This document shows positions 19,263-29,211 of a DNA stretch of 64,000 nt, piece after piece. The stretch is from Saccharibacillus brassicae (GTDB lineage: Bacteria; Bacillota; Bacilli; Paenibacillales; Paenibacillaceae), in the NCBI RefSeq assembly GCF_006542275.1, contig NZ_CP041217.1, positions 977,501-1,041,500 on the forward strand, read 5' to 3'. The notes beneath the pieces were generated by a model. That model saw only the letters and a program-made list of their open reading frames with translations. It was not told where the DNA came from and ran no database searches. Both the position numbers and the translations under genes were made by a program. Numbering within the stretch: position 1 is the stretch's first letter; every line of letters starts with the position of its first letter.

Positions 19263-20636
19263 TCACCAACCTTTCTCAGAATCGGCCTGGTGCAGCAGCT
19301 GCGCACGCACGTCGGAAATCAAATACAGCGTCCCGGAGACGACCCCGAGGTCGTCCGGTCCGATCGAAGCTTCGAATTGGGCCAACGCTCGGGTCCAATC
19401 GGGCTGCACGACGATGCGAAGGTCCGGCTTGGCGTAAGCCGCGCGCAGTCCTTCCGCAATGTCGGCCAGTGCCGAAGCTTCCATTTTCTTGCGAAAATCC
19501 GGTTCCGTCAAGATCAGTTCGTCGACCAGGGGCAGAATGGATTTGAAATAATCTTCGTGGCTTTTGGTAGACAGCATGCCCATCATGAGCACCAGCCGGC
19601 CGTAGGTCCAGCCGCTTTGCAGGCTTTGGGCCAGCGCCGCCGCCCCTTCGGGATTGTGCGCGCCGTCCATCAAAATCCGGGGAGACTGCCGCACCAGTTC
19701 CATGCGCCCGGCCCAGAACGTATCCCGGAAGCCGGCGGCCGTGAGCTCGTCGTCAAGCTGGAACGCCATATATTGGCGCAGCACTTCGAGCGCCATGAAA
19801 GCGCCCGCCGCGTTCTCCAGCTGGTAGTCTCCCCGAAGGGAAAGAGACAGGTCGAATTCGCGGAACGGCCCTTTGAAATGCAGGCTCTGCGACTCGCCGG
19901 CGGCCTGCGTTTTCTCGTAGGAAAACTGCTCGCCCGCGACGTAACAGCCGCTTTTGCACCGCAGCGCCGCCCGCTTGATAACGTCGAGCGCTTCCGGTTG
20001 GCTGACGCTCGTGACGACGGGCACGCCCGGCTTGATGATGCCCGCTTTTTCCGCCGCAATCTTCTCCAGCGTGTCGCCGAGAATGTCCATATGGTCGTGG
20101 CCGACGTTCGTGATGACCGACAGCACCGGATTGACGATATTCGTCACGTCCATCCGGCCGCCGAGTCCCGTTTCCCAGATGACGACGTCCGGGAAACACA
20201 CTTCCGCGTAATACAAAATCGCAAGCGCCGTCGACACTTCGAACATGGTCGGCGAACCGAGTTCGGTCTCCGCCAGACGCTCCACGACGGGACGCAGCCG
20301 GTTCGACAGCCCAAGCAGCACGTCGTCCGGAATATCTTCCCCGTTATATTGGAAACGGTTCGTGAACTTCGTAATATAAGGCGACGTGAACGTGCCGACG
20401 TCATAGCCGTTGGCGATCAGCGCCCGGGTCAGAAAAGCGCAGGTCGAGCCTTTGCCGTTCGTGCCGGCGACGTGAACGAACTTCAGGCGCCGGTGCGGAT
20501 GCCCGAAATGTTCCATCAGCGCTTCGATCCGCTCAAGACCCGGACGGATACCGAACGGAATCAGCCCGTTGATCCAGTCTACCGCTTCCGCGTAGGAAGT
20601 CAGGGACGCCGAAGCGTCCCGGTCGTTGTTGTCCAT
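19263..20636 (-). CDS. folC: Bifunctional folylpolyglutamate/dihydrofolate synthase
   Basis: Adds glutamate to folates, and in many bacteria also makes dihydrofolate. The 457-residue Mur-ligase-fold protein has the P-loop VAGTNGKGSTCAFL, the Mg/folate-site motif FEVSTALAILYYAE and the C-terminal LMDGAHNPEGAAAL. It is 12 bp after valS with AAGGTGG before the ATG, and 8 bp before murC. The pairing valS-folC is the usual Bacillales arrangement. Confidence 0.95.
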   Translation of the reverse strand: MDNNDRDASASLTSYAEAVDWINGLIPFGIRPGLERIEALMEHFGHPHRRLKFVHVAGTNGKGSTCAFLTRALIANGYDVGTFTSPYITKFTNRFQYNGEDIPDDVLLGLSNRLRPVVERLAETELGSPTMFEVSTALAILYYAEVCFPDVVIWETGLGGRMDVTNIVNPVLSVITNVGHDHMDILGDTLEKIAAEKAGIIKPGVPVVTSVSQPEALDVIKRAALRCKSGCYVAGEQFSYEKTQAAGESQSLHFKGPFREFDLSLSLRGDYQLENAAGAFMALEVLRQYMAFQLDDELTAAGFRDTFWAGRMELVRQSPRILMDGAHNPEGAAALAQSLQSGWTYGRLVLMMGMLSTKSHEDYFKSILPLVDELILTEPDFRKKMEASALADIAEGLRAAYAKPDLRIVVQPDWTRALAQFEASIGPDDLGVVSGTLYLISDVRAQLLHQADSEKGW

Positions 20637-20648
20637 GGCTGACCCACC

Positions 20649-23321
20649 TTACCCTTTCAATTCGGCGATGCGGGCCAGCACTTTGTCGCGCTTGTCGGAA
20701 TAATCGGCCTGCTTGGCGCGTTCTTCTTCGATGACCTGCGCGGGAGCTTTCGACGTGAAGCCCGGATTGGAGAGCTTTTTGTCGACGCGCTCCACTTCGG
20801 ATGTCAGCGTCTTGACTTCTTTTTCCAGCCGGACGATCTCCTGGGCAATATCGATCAGGCCCGCAAGCGGCAGATACAGTTCGGCTCCCGTAATGACCGA
20901 CGTCATCGCTTTGTCCGGTGCCTGCAGGTCGAGACCGCTGGCATATTCGGACGTGTTGCAGAAACGGCGGATATAGCCTTCGTTGGCGCTCAGGATATCC
21001 AGCATCTCCGGCGAAGTGGCTTTGATGTTCAGCTCGATCTTTTTGCTCATCGGCACGTTCACTTCGGCGCGGATATTGCGGACCGACCGAATGATCTCCA
21101 TCAGCAGTTCCATCTCGCGCGCGGACGCCGGGTTCTCGAACGCTTCGTCGTAGGTCGGCCACTGGGCCAGCGTAATCGTCTCGCCTTCGTGCGGCAGATG
21201 CTGCCAGATTTCTTCGGAGATGAACGGCATGAACGGGTGGATCATGCGCATCGTGCGGTCGAGCACGTACGCCAGCACGGACTGCGTGTTCTTCTTCGCT
21301 GCCTCGTCTTCGCCGTACAGCGACAGCTTGGCGAACTCGATGTACCAGTCGCACAGGTCGTCCCAGATGAAGGTATACAGCAGGCGTCCGGTTTCCCCGA
21401 ACTCGTACGAATCGATCAGACGCGTGATGTCGCGGGACGTCTCGTTCATACGATGCAAAATCCAGCGATCGGCCGTCGTCAGGTCGCCGGTGATGTCGAT
21501 CTGGTCGTAGGTGAAGCCTTCGAGATTCATCAGCGCGAACCGCGAAGCGTTCCAGATCTTGTTCGCGAAATTGCGGATCTGCTCGACGCGTTCCCAGCGG
21601 AAGCGCAGGTCCTGTCCCGGCGTGATGCCGGTGGACAGCATGAAGCGCATGGCGTCCGCGCCGTATTTCTCGATCACTTCGAGCGGATCGACGCCGTTGC
21701 CGAGCGATTTGGACATTTTGCGTCCTTCGCTGTCGCGCACAAGGCCGTGGATCAGCGTATCTTTGAACGGCATTTTGCCGGTGAATTCATAACCCTGGAA
21801 AATCATGCGCGATACCCAGAACGGAATGATATCGTAGCCGGTAACGAGCACGTCCACCGGATAGTAGCGCTTGAAGTCCGCGCTGTCTTCGTCCGGCCAA
21901 CCCATCGTCGAGAACGGCCAGAGCGCCGAGCTGAACCAGGTGTCGAGCACGTCGTTGTCCTGCACGAGGTCGTCGCGGCCGAGTTTCTCGCGCGCTTCCG
22001 CTTCGCTTTTGGCTACGACCATCTCGCCCGTCTCCTGACAATACCAGGCCGGGATGCGGTGTCCCCACCAGAGCTGGCGGGAAATACACCAATCGCGTAC
22101 GTTTTCCATCCAGTGCAGATACGTCCGCTCGAAGCGGTCCGGCACGAACTTGACGCCTTCGCCGGATTTTTGCGCGTTCACGACCGGTTCCGCGAGCGGC
22201 TGCATTTTGACGAACCACTGCGTGGACAAATAAGGCTCGACGACGGCGTCGGTACGCTCGCTGTGTCCCACCTGATGCAGATGGTCTTCGATCTTGATCA
22301 GGACGCCCTGTTCCTGAAGATCGGACACGATCTTCTTGCGGCAGTCCGCGCGGTCCAGTCCTTCGTACGGACCGGCTTCGCTGTTCATGATGCCGCCTTC
22401 GTCCATGACGATGATCTGCGGCAGGTCATGGCGTTGGCCCACTTCAAAGTCGTTCGGATCGTGCGCCGGCGTAATCTTCACGGCGCCGCTGCCGAAGTCT
22501 TTCTCGACGTATTCGTCGGCGATGACCGGAATCTCGCGGCCGAGAACCGGCAGAAGCAGCGTCTTGCCGATCATGCCCCGGTACCGTTCGTCTTCCGGGT
22601 GTACGGCGACGGCCGTATCGCCCAGCATCGTCTCCGGACGGGTCGTGGCGACCGTGATCGACCCGCTTCCGTCCTTGAGCGGATACTCCAGGTGATACAG
22701 ATGGCCCTGCGTTTCCTTGTATTCGACTTCGATGTCCGACAGCGCGGTGCGTGCGGCCGGGTCCCAGTTGATAATACGCTTGCCGCGGTAGATCAAGCCT
22801 TTGTCATACAGCTTGACGAACACTTCCTTGACCGCTTCGGACAATCCTTCGTCGAGCGTGAAGCGTTCGCGCGAATAGTCGAGCGACAAGCCGATCTTCG
22901 CCCATTGGGCTTTGATGTTGGCGGCGTACGTCTCTTTCCATTCCCAGGTCTGCTCCAGAAATTTCTCGCGGCCCAGATCGTGGCGGGTAATGCCCTGCTC
23001 GCGCAGTTTCTGTTCGACTTTGGCCTGCGTGGCGATACCGGCATGGTCGGAGCCCGGCAGCCAGAGCGCATCGTATCCCTGCATGCGCTTCGCGCGCACG
23101 AGAATATCCTGCAGCGTAAAGTCCAGCGCGTGGCCGATATGCAGCACGCCCGTGACGTTCGGCGGCGGAATGACGATCGTGTAAGGCTTGGCTTCCGGCA
23201 CCCGGCCGGCTTTGAAGAAATCGTTCTCCATCCAGTAGGTATACCATTTTTGCTCCGCGGACTTCGGATCGTAAGTCGTCGGCAGCGACGTTTGGTGCTC
23301 GTTATTTTGAAGTTCAGACAT
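20649..23321 (-). CDS. valS: Valyl-tRNA synthetase
   Basis: Charges tRNA-Val. The 890-residue class I enzyme has [16 protein letters not shown] with the HIGH motif at 61-64, the editing (CP1) domain with [15 protein letters not shown], the KMSKS loop ([11 protein letters not shown]), an anticodon-binding domain and a C-terminal coiled coil (about 820-890). A T-box leader with a GUC specifier lies upstream, so expression should rise when tRNA-Val is uncharged. GGAGGG precedes the ATG. Confidence 0.98.
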   Translation of the reverse strand: MSELQNNEHQTSLPTTYDPKSAEQKWYTYWMENDFFKAGRVPEAKPYTIVIPPPNVTGVLHIGHALDFTLQDILVRAKRMQGYDALWLPGSDHAGIATQAKVEQKLREQGITRHDLGREKFLEQTWEWKETYAANIKAQWAKIGLSLDYSRERFTLDEGLSEAVKEVFVKLYDKGLIYRGKRIINWDPAARTALSDIEVEYKETQGHLYHLEYPLKDGSGSITVATTRPETMLGDTAVAVHPEDERYRGMIGKTLLLPVLGREIPVIADEYVEKDFGSGAVKITPAHDPNDFEVGQRHDLPQIIVMDEGGIMNSEAGPYEGLDRADCRKKIVSDLQEQGVLIKIEDHLHQVGHSERTDAVVEPYLSTQWFVKMQPLAEPVVNAQKSGEGVKFVPDRFERTYLHWMENVRDWCISRQLWWGHRIPAWYCQETGEMVVAKSEAEAREKLGRDDLVQDNDVLDTWFSSALWPFSTMGWPDEDSADFKRYYPVDVLVTGYDIIPFWVSRMIFQGYEFTGKMPFKDTLIHGLVRDSEGRKMSKSLGNGVDPLEVIEKYGADAMRFMLSTGITPGQDLRFRWERVEQIRNFANKIWNASRFALMNLEGFTYDQIDITGDLTTADRWILHRMNETSRDITRLIDSYEFGETGRLLYTFIWDDLCDWYIEFAKLSLYGEDEAAKKNTQSVLAYVLDRTMRMIHPFMPFISEEIWQHLPHEGETITLAQWPTYDEAFENPASAREMELLMEIIRSVRNIRAEVNVPMSKKIELNIKATSPEMLDILSANEGYIRRFCNTSEYASGLDLQAPDKAMTSVITGAELYLPLAGLIDIAQEIVRLEKEVKTLTSEVERVDKKLSNPGFTSKAPAQVIEEERAKQADYSDKRDKVLARIAELKG

Positions 23322-23374
23322 CGGACAGCCCTCCGTTATTCATAATTGACATGCGTTTGGGTTGAAAAAGGCAA

Positions 23375-23910
23375 TAAAAAAAGCCCTTCGTCGCAAAGGA
23401 CGAAAGGACTTGCTTTCGCGGTACCACCTTTGTTCCGCAGCCAACCGTTTTTCGTAGAAAAATCGGTTACCAACCGTTTTCCACAGGAAAATCGGTTACC
23501 TTATAAGGCACCAGTTCGTTTTCCAGAGGAAAATCGGTCACCTTATAAAAGGCACCTAACCGTTTTTCGTAGAAAAATCGGTTACCTTATTATTAAAAGG
23601 TCCCTATTCGTTTTCCCTAAGAAAATCGGTCGTCTTCCCGGATTTCTCCGAAAAGCAGGTATCCCCGTTCGGGATTTCAGCTGCGACACTCATACGGATA
23701 ACGGCCGTAAACCGGTCTTCCCTAGCTTCATCCGGCTGTTCGAAACGAACAACCGCAAGGTTCAGGAAAACGACTCCGGGGCGACTTCGGCCAGCCAACG
23801 TCCTACGGAATCTTCCAGCCTGTGGATTCCGCTCTCTGCAGGGTCTGCTGCCTACTCTTCCCTTTCCGCGTCTTTGGTCAGGTTAATGAGGTTAATGACA
23901 AACTCATGAA
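23375..23910 (-). promoter_or_regulatory. Valine T-box riboswitch leader of valS
   Basis: On the minus strand the T-box core AAGGTGGTACCGCG (complement of 23417-23430) is followed by a terminator hairpin CCTTTCGTC/GACGAAGGG and TTTTTTT (23375-23409). Upstream lie Stem I elements: AGTA in GAAGAGTAGG (near 23845-23854) and GAAGTC near 23783-23788, giving the valine specifier GUC (complement of 23783-23785). The leader is unusually long, because five hairpin repeats sit between Stem I and the antiterminator (23443-23634). Confidence 0.9.
23443..23634 (-). repeat. Five hairpin repeats inside the valS T-box leader
   Basis: Five related units of about 29 bp lie at 23443-23471, 23472-23500, 23513-23542, 23557-23585 and 23605-23634. 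On the minus strand each reads like GGTAACCGATTTTTC, three or four loop bases, then GAAAAACGGTT, a stem of about 11 bp. Three units are separated by short self-complementary spacers of the CCTTATAAGG type. Loop bases and some stem pairs vary between copies while pairing is kept. Confidence 0.8.
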
Positions 23911-23918
23911 TATCCTTT

Positions 23919-23947
23919 ATCATACCGCGCGCGCCCGCGCTCGTCAA
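23919..23947 (-). promoter_or_regulatory. Promoter of valS-folC-murC
   Basis: Minus strand -35 TTGACG (23942-23947), 17-nt spacer made almost only of G and C, -10 TATGAT (23919-23924). Transcription would start near 23912, just before T-box Stem I. Confidence 0.8.
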
Positions 23948-23971
23948 TGATTCGGCGCGAAATATGCCACG

Positions 23972-24988
23972 TCATGTCAGGCGGTGAAGCAGCGCTTCCA
24001 GATCCGCCGGAAGCGGATCGGACACTTCGATGAGTTCGCCGCTGAACGGATGCTTGAAACTGAGGCTCTCGCCGTGCAGTGCCTGGCGGTCCAGCAGCTC
24101 GTCGGACCCGCCGTACAGCACGTCGCCGATCAGCGGATAGCCGGCGTGCGCCATATGGACACGGATCTGATGCGTCCGCCCCGTCTCCAGCACGAGCCGG
24201 ACCAGGCTTGCGCGGCCGCCGGCCAACGTCCGGACGAGCCGGACGCGCGTGACCGCTTCCTGTCCGCCCGGCGAGACCCGGCGGCGGCTGTTATGATGCC
24301 GGTCGCGGCCGATCGGCGCGTTGATGACGCGCAGGGAATTCGGGAATTTGCCTTCGACGATCGCGAGATAGACGCGGGAGATGCTTTTCTCGCGCATCTG
24401 CTCGTCCAGCGCCAGCCGCGCGAGTTCGCCTTTGGCGTACAGCACCGGCCCGGACGTGTGTTCGTCCAGCCGGTGCACGTGATGCACGGCGCACGCTTCG
24501 CCGTGCATTTGCAGATGCGCGGCGACGACGTTCGCAAGCGTCAGGCGCTTCGCGCCTCCGTCGGGATGAACCGGCATCCCGGCAGGCTTGCGGACGACGA
24601 GGCAGAAGTCGTCCTCGTGCAGCGCTTCGAGCCCGTCTTCGGTCCAGACGGGTTCGAAGCCAAGGTCTTCGTCCGGGCGCAGCCGCAGCTTCACGCGGCT
24701 GCCCCGGACCTGGATCTCGCCCGCATGCCGCAGGCGGCGGGCCAGTTTCTCCGGCACGCCGAGCGCAGCGGCGGCCGCGTTCTCCGGCCCGATGCCTGCG
24801 GCTTGGGCCGGCACTTCGGCGGAGGCGGCAGAATTCGCCTCCGCAAGCGGCGCCGCTGCCTGAGCGGCGTCCTCGGCTTGGGCCGGGGCCGCCGCCGGGT
24901 CTGCGGCTTCAGCGCCGCCCGCCGGGGCGCTGGCCGCAGGCAGCGCGGTCTCGATCCATTCGCCGCGGCGCGTCCACAGACGCGCCAT
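23972..24988 (-). CDS. RluA-family pseudouridine synthase with Ala-rich insertion
   Basis: Isomerises uridine to pseudouridine in rRNA or tRNA; the target site cannot be told from sequence. In the 338-residue protein the catalytic domain starts about 120, with HRLDEHTSG at 172-180 and catalytic Asp175, followed by a typical TGRTHQIRVHMAHAGYPLIGD. Residues 81-110 resemble an S4-like RNA-binding segment. Residues 17-77 are nearly all Ala, Pro, Glu and Gln and look disordered; they are not part of the usual family. It overlaps hemL by one base and ends the hem operon. Confidence 0.88.
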   Translation of the reverse strand: MARLWTRRGEWIETALPAASAPAGGAEAADPAAAPAQAEDAAQAAAPLAEANSAASAEVPAQAAGIGPENAAAAALGVPEKLARRLRHAGEIQVRGSRVKLRLRPDEDLGFEPVWTEDGLEALHEDDFCLVVRKPAGMPVHPDGGAKRLTLANVVAAHLQMHGEACAVHHVHRLDEHTSGPVLYAKGELARLALDEQMREKSISRVYLAIVEGKFPNSLRVINAPIGRDRHHNSRRRVSPGGQEAVTRVRLVRTLAGGRASLVRLVLETGRTHQIRVHMAHAGYPLIGDVLYGGSDELLDRQALHGESLSFKHPFSGELIEVSDPLPADLEALLHRLT

Positions 24989-26289
24989 TATAGCGACCTC
25001 AGCGCGCCGCGATGCGCTTCGATCGTTTGATCGATATCGGCGTCGGTGTGTACGCCCGAGACGAACATGCCTTCGAACTGCGACGGCGCCACGCTGACGC
25101 CGCGGTCGAGCATCGCTCCGAAGTAACGGCGGAACCGTTCCAGGTCGCTCGACTTGGCCGTATCGTAATCGACGACCGGCCCTTCGTTGAAGAACGGGCA
25201 GACCATCGAGCCGACGCGGTTGATCGTCACCGGAATGCCGGCTTCGCGGGCATTCTGCTCGAAGCCCGCCTGCAGCCGCGCGCCGGCCGCTTCCAGCCGG
25301 TCGTACACGGCCGGGGTCAGCAGCTTGAGCGTCGTGTAGCCCGCGGCCATCGCCAGCGGGTTGCCGCTCAGCGTGCCGGCCTGGTAGATCGGGCCGCTCG
25401 GCGCGATCTGCTCCATGATCTCGCGCTTGCCGCCGTAAGCGCCGACCGGCAGTCCGCCGCCGATGACCTTGCCGAAGCAGGTCAGATCGGGCGTGACGCC
25501 GAAGCGTCCCTGCGCGGAATTCAAGCCGACGCGGAAGCCGGTCATGACTTCGTCGAAGATCAGCAGGCTGCCGTGGCGCTCCGTCACTTCACGCAGTCCT
25601 TCGAGGAAGCCGGCCTTGGGAGGCACGACGCCCATATTGCCGGCGACCGGCTCGACGATGACGCAGGCAATCTGCTCGCCGAACTTGTCGAATGCGACGC
25701 GAAGCGAATCCAGATCGTTGTACGGAACCGTGATCGTGTTCGAAGCGACCGATTCCGGCACGCCGGGGCTGTCCGGCAGGCCGAGCGTCGCGACGCCCGA
25801 ACCGGCTTTGATCAGCAGGCTGTCGCCGTGGCCGTGGTACGAACCTTCGAATTTCAAAATTTTGTCCCGTTTGGTGACGCCCCGGGCCAGCCGGATCGCA
25901 CTCATCGTCGCTTCCGTGCCGGAGTTGACCATCCGGACGATATCGACCGACGGCACCCGCTCGGCGACGAGCTTCGCCATCTCGGTCTCCAGCAGTGTCG
26001 GCGCGCCGAAGCTGGTGCCTTTGGCCGCCGTCTCCTGCAGGGCGCGCACGACGTCGGGATGCGCGTGGCCCATAATGAGCGGACCCCACGATCCGACATA
26101 GTCGATAAACGTGTTGCCGTCGATGTCGTAGACGCGGGGACCTTCGCCGCGCTCGATGTAGACCGGGGTCAGACCTACCGATTTGAATGCCCGGACAGGA
26201 CTGTTTACGCCGCCGGGAATATATTTTTTGGCTTCCGCGAACGCTTCGCCCGAACGGACGTCGACGCGTTTGGATACGGACTCGCTCAT
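24988..26289 (-). CDS. hemL: Glutamate-1-semialdehyde 2,1-aminomutase
   Basis: Makes 5-aminolevulinate from glutamate semialdehyde, the second step of the C5 heme route. The 433-residue PLP enzyme has the N-terminal [13 protein letters not shown], the [10 protein letters not shown] Asp motif and the lysine site [20 protein letters not shown] precedes the ATG. It lies 49 bp after hemB. Confidence 0.97.
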   Translation of the reverse strand: MSESVSKRVDVRSGEAFAEAKKYIPGGVNSPVRAFKSVGLTPVYIERGEGPRVYDIDGNTFIDYVGSWGPLIMGHAHPDVVRALQETAAKGTSFGAPTLLETEMAKLVAERVPSVDIVRMVNSGTEATMSAIRLARGVTKRDKILKFEGSYHGHGDSLLIKAGSGVATLGLPDSPGVPESVASNTITVPYNDLDSLRVAFDKFGEQIACVIVEPVAGNMGVVPPKAGFLEGLREVTERHGSLLIFDEVMTGFRVGLNSAQGRFGVTPDLTCFGKVIGGGLPVGAYGGKREIMEQIAPSGPIYQAGTLSGNPLAMAAGYTTLKLLTPAVYDRLEAAGARLQAGFEQNAREAGIPVTINRVGSMVCPFFNEGPVVDYDTAKSSDLERFRRYFGAMLDRGVSVAPSQFEGMFVSGVHTDADIDQTIEAHRGALRSL

Positions 26290-26338
26290 AAAATCACTCC
26301 TTCGAAAATGGATGGGGCCGAAATGGGGTGCGATCGAT

Positions 26339-27346
26339 TCAGCTTCGTTCTTCGCGCAGCCAGCGGGCCGCGTCTTTGGAATGGTACGTGATGATGATAT
26401 CGGCGCCGGCGCGCTTCAGGCCGGTCAGCAGTTCCAGCACGATCGCTTTTTCGTTGATCCAGCCGTTGGCCGCGCCCGCTTTGACCATCGAATATTCGCC
26501 GCTGACATTGTATGCCACGAGCGGCAGGTCGAATTCGTTTTTGATCGTGCGAATAATGTCCATATACGCAAGCGCCGGCTTGACCATCAGCATGTCGGCG
26601 CCTTCGAGCACGTCGCTCTCCGCTTCGCGAATCGCTTCCAGCGCGTTCGCCGGGTCCATCTGGTACGTCTTGCGGTCGCCGAACTGCGGCGCCGACTGGG
26701 CGGCTTCGCGGAACGGGCCGTAGAATGCCGACGCGTATTTGACGGAATACGCCATGATCGGAATCTGGTCGTATCCGGCTGCGTCGAGCCCTTCGCGGAT
26801 CGCCTGGACGTAACCGTCCATCATGTTCGACGGCGCGATGATATCGGCGCCCGCTTCCGCCTGGGCGACGGCTGTCCGCACGAGCAGTTCCAGCGATTCG
26901 TCGTTCAGCACGTCGCCGTGGACATGCCCGTCGCGTTCGAACGTATGCACCATGCCGCAGTGGCCGTGGTCGGTAAATTCGCACAGGCAGGTGTCGGCCA
27001 CGACGAGCAGGTCGGGGTACCAGCTTTTGATCCGGCGCGTCGCCTGCTGAATGATGCCGTCCTGCGCGTAGGCTTCCGTGCCGAGGCTGTCTTTGCTCTC
27101 GGGAATGCCGAACAGGATCACCGCTTTGATGCCGAGTTCCACGATCTCGTCCACTTCGCCGCGCAGCGTATCGAGCGAGAAATGGTACACGCCTGGCATG
27201 GAGCCGATCTCGTTCTTGACGCCTTCGCCGTAAGTGACGAAGATCGGCATAATAAAATCGTCTGCGCTGATCGCCGTTTCGCGCACCATGCTTCGCAGGG
27301 CGGCCGTGCGGCGGAGACGACGATGTCTGACTGTAGGGAATGCCAT
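26339..27346 (-). CDS. hemB: Delta-aminolevulinic acid dehydratase (porphobilinogen synthase)
   Basis: Condenses two 5-aminolevulinates to porphobilinogen. The 335-residue protein shows a zinc-type cysteine cluster [16 protein letters not shown], the first active-site Lys in [14 protein letters not shown] and the Schiff-base Lys in [14 protein letters not shown] chose the ATG at 27346 ([13 protein letters not shown]), with AAAAGGAG just upstream; 24 open codons further upstream are repeats and not coding. It follows cobA/hemD after a 298-bp gap, so it may have its own promoter. Confidence 0.96.
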   Translation of the reverse strand: MAFPTVRHRRLRRTAALRSMVRETAISADDFIMPIFVTYGEGVKNEIGSMPGVYHFSLDTLRGEVDEIVELGIKAVILFGIPESKDSLGTEAYAQDGIIQQATRRIKSWYPDLLVVADTCLCEFTDHGHCGMVHTFERDGHVHGDVLNDESLELLVRTAVAQAEAGADIIAPSNMMDGYVQAIREGLDAAGYDQIPIMAYSVKYASAFYGPFREAAQSAPQFGDRKTYQMDPANALEAIREAESDVLEGADMLMVKPALAYMDIIRTIKNEFDLPLVAYNVSGEYSMVKAGAANGWINEKAIVLELLTGLKRAGADIIITYHSKDAARWLREERS

Positions 27347-27644
27347 AATAAAAGACTCCTTTTGTAATGGGAATAAGGTTGTAACGGGAATAAGATTGTA
27401 ACGGAAAGTAAATGCCAATCATGAAAAGAGTGTAAAAATGCTGACCCGGCCGGCTTCGGAATGTTGGGATCGCCGCCGGCCCTGCTTTCTATTAACCGTT
27501 CTCCGGGCCTCTATCCCGGACAACGTTATGACGCGAAGCGGGCGCGAGCCGGCCGGCAGGCCGGATCGCGCTCGAACAGCCGGATATCCGCGAGGACTCC
27601 GGCCTTTCGATCAATGACCGAGTTCGATAGACTATTGTTCGGCT
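27347..27644. other. Intergenic region between cobA/hemD and hemB
   Basis: No gene is supported in these 298 bp. A tandem 17-bp direct repeat (GGGAATAAGGTTGTAAC at 27369-27385, GGGAATAAGATTGTAAC at 27386-27402) lies 23 bp before the hemB start on the plus strand. A GC-rich inverted element GAGCCGGCCGGCAGGCC lies near 27547-27563. I see no convincing -35/-10 pair. Confidence 0.5.
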
Positions 27645-29207
27645 TCAGAATCCGCCGCGGCCTTTTTCCGTTGCCGCTTTCCAGCCGCACAGCACGTCTA
27701 TCAAGCCTTCGATCGTCGCTTCCTTGGCGAGCAGATGCACGTTCAGGCCGGCTTCTTCGGCCGTTTTGGCTGTCTGCGGACCGATGCAGGCAATCGTCGA
27801 GCGGTTGAGCAGCGCCGCCGGATCGGAGGCGCCCATCCGCTTCAGTACCGCGATCAGGTTGCGGACGGTCGAAGAACTGGTGAACGTTACGGCGTGCACT
27901 TTGCCTTCTTCGAGCAGCTCCAGCAGCTCTTCGTCGTCTTCGCCGGTCATGACTGTCTCGTACGTGTCGAGTCCGGTGACGTCAAGGCCGCGCTCGATCA
28001 GCGTATCGGACAACCAGGTCCGCGCCAGATCGCCCCGCGGCAGCAGGACACGCTGGCCCGGCAGCATTTGGTCGCCGTAGGCGGCCAGCATACCTTCCGC
28101 GTCGAACGTCTGCGGCGGCGCTTCGCTGCGAATGCCGCGCGCGCGCAGCGCTTCGATCGTCGCCGGCCCGACGGCTGCGATCCGTGCCTTGTGCATGGAG
28201 CGGATATCCAGCCCTTCGCGGTCCAGATGGTCGAAGAAATAATCGACGCCGTTGACGCTCGTGAAGAAGACCCAATCGTAGCTGCCGATTTCGGCAAGGG
28301 CGGTCCGGATCGCGCCGAGCTTCGCTTCGCTTTCCGGCATCACCGTCTCGATGACCGGGAATTCGTACGGCTCGCCGCCAAGCTCTTCGATCCGGTCGAC
28401 CAGCTCGCTCGCCTGGCTGCGCGAGCGGGTGACGAGAATCCGGCGTCCGAACAGCGGCATCTGCTCCGCCCAGCGCAGACGGTCCCGCTGGCCGACGACG
28501 TCGCCGACCACGATGACGGCCGGAGGCTTGAAATCGCGCTCCGCCACTTTCTCGGCAATATCGGCCAACGTGCCGACGAGCGTCTCCTGCTCGGCCCGCG
28601 TGCCCCAGCGCACGAGCGCGACCGGCGTCGTCGCCGGGCGGCCGTGCTTGAGCAGCTGCGCCGTGATATGGCCGATCTGGGCCACGCCCATCATAAACAC
28701 GAGCGTGCCGGTCGCGTTCGTCACTTTGTCCCATTTGATCATCTTGTCGAGCTTCTCCGGATTCTCGTGGCCGGTAATGACCGAGAACGACGAAGCGAGG
28801 TTCCGGTGCGTCACCGGAATGCCCGCGTAGGCCGGCACGGCGATCGAAGACGTAATGCCCGGCACGATCTCGTAGACGATGCCGTGCTTGCGCAGCTCTT
28901 CGGCTTCTTCGCCGACGCGCCCGAACACGGTCGGATCGCCGCCTTTGAGCCGGACGACGACCAGACCTTCGAGCGCCAATTCGACGAGCAGCTTGTTGAT
29001 GTCTTCCTGCTGCATCGTATGGCGTTCGGTCCGTTTGCCGACGTAGATTTTGCGCGCGCCCGGCTTCATCTGCCGCAGCAGCCTCGGACTGGCCAGCCGG
29101 TCGTACACGACGACGTCGGCTTTTTTGATACATTCCAGCCCTTTGATCGTAATCAGCTTGGCATCGCCGGGTCCGGCTCCGACCAGATACACTTTTCCGT
29201 TACCCAT
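27645..29207 (-). CDS. cobA-hemD: Fused uroporphyrinogen-III C-methyltransferase / uroporphyrinogen-III synthase
   Basis: A two-domain protein of 520 residues. Residues 1-250 are SUMT (CobA): MGNGKVYLVGAGPGDAKL, VRLKGGDPTVFGR, ITSSIAVPAYAGIPVTHR. Residues about 260-515 are HemD: RRILVTRSRSQASEL, FTSVNGVDYFF, VTFTSSSTVRNL. HemD closes hydroxymethylbilane to uroporphyrinogen III, and CobA methylates that product toward precorrin-2 (siroheme or B12). ATG 29207 follows GAGGGG at 8 nt. The protein lies 4 bp after hemC. Such fusions are known in Paenibacillus and clostridia. Confidence 0.93.
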   Translation of the reverse strand: MGNGKVYLVGAGPGDAKLITIKGLECIKKADVVVYDRLASPRLLRQMKPGARKIYVGKRTERHTMQQEDINKLLVELALEGLVVVRLKGGDPTVFGRVGEEAEELRKHGIVYEIVPGITSSIAVPAYAGIPVTHRNLASSFSVITGHENPEKLDKMIKWDKVTNATGTLVFMMGVAQIGHITAQLLKHGRPATTPVALVRWGTRAEQETLVGTLADIAEKVAERDFKPPAVIVVGDVVGQRDRLRWAEQMPLFGRRILVTRSRSQASELVDRIEELGGEPYEFPVIETVMPESEAKLGAIRTALAEIGSYDWVFFTSVNGVDYFFDHLDREGLDIRSMHKARIAAVGPATIEALRARGIRSEAPPQTFDAEGMLAAYGDQMLPGQRVLLPRGDLARTWLSDTLIERGLDVTGLDTYETVMTGEDDEELLELLEEGKVHAVTFTSSSTVRNLIAVLKRMGASDPAALLNRSTIACIGPQTAKTAEEAGLNVHLLAKEATIEGLIDVLCGWKAATEKGRGGF

Positions 29208-29211
29208 GCGT

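Noticed and set aside
21189-23345. 718-residue plus-strand frame opposite valS
   Set aside because: It lies wholly antisense to valS, whose motifs are complete, and shows no independent start signal.
23443-23634. CRISPR array candidate
   Set aside because: The repeats are hairpins with variable stems and the spacers are short, related to each other and self-complementary; no cas genes are present. It fits a T-box leader.
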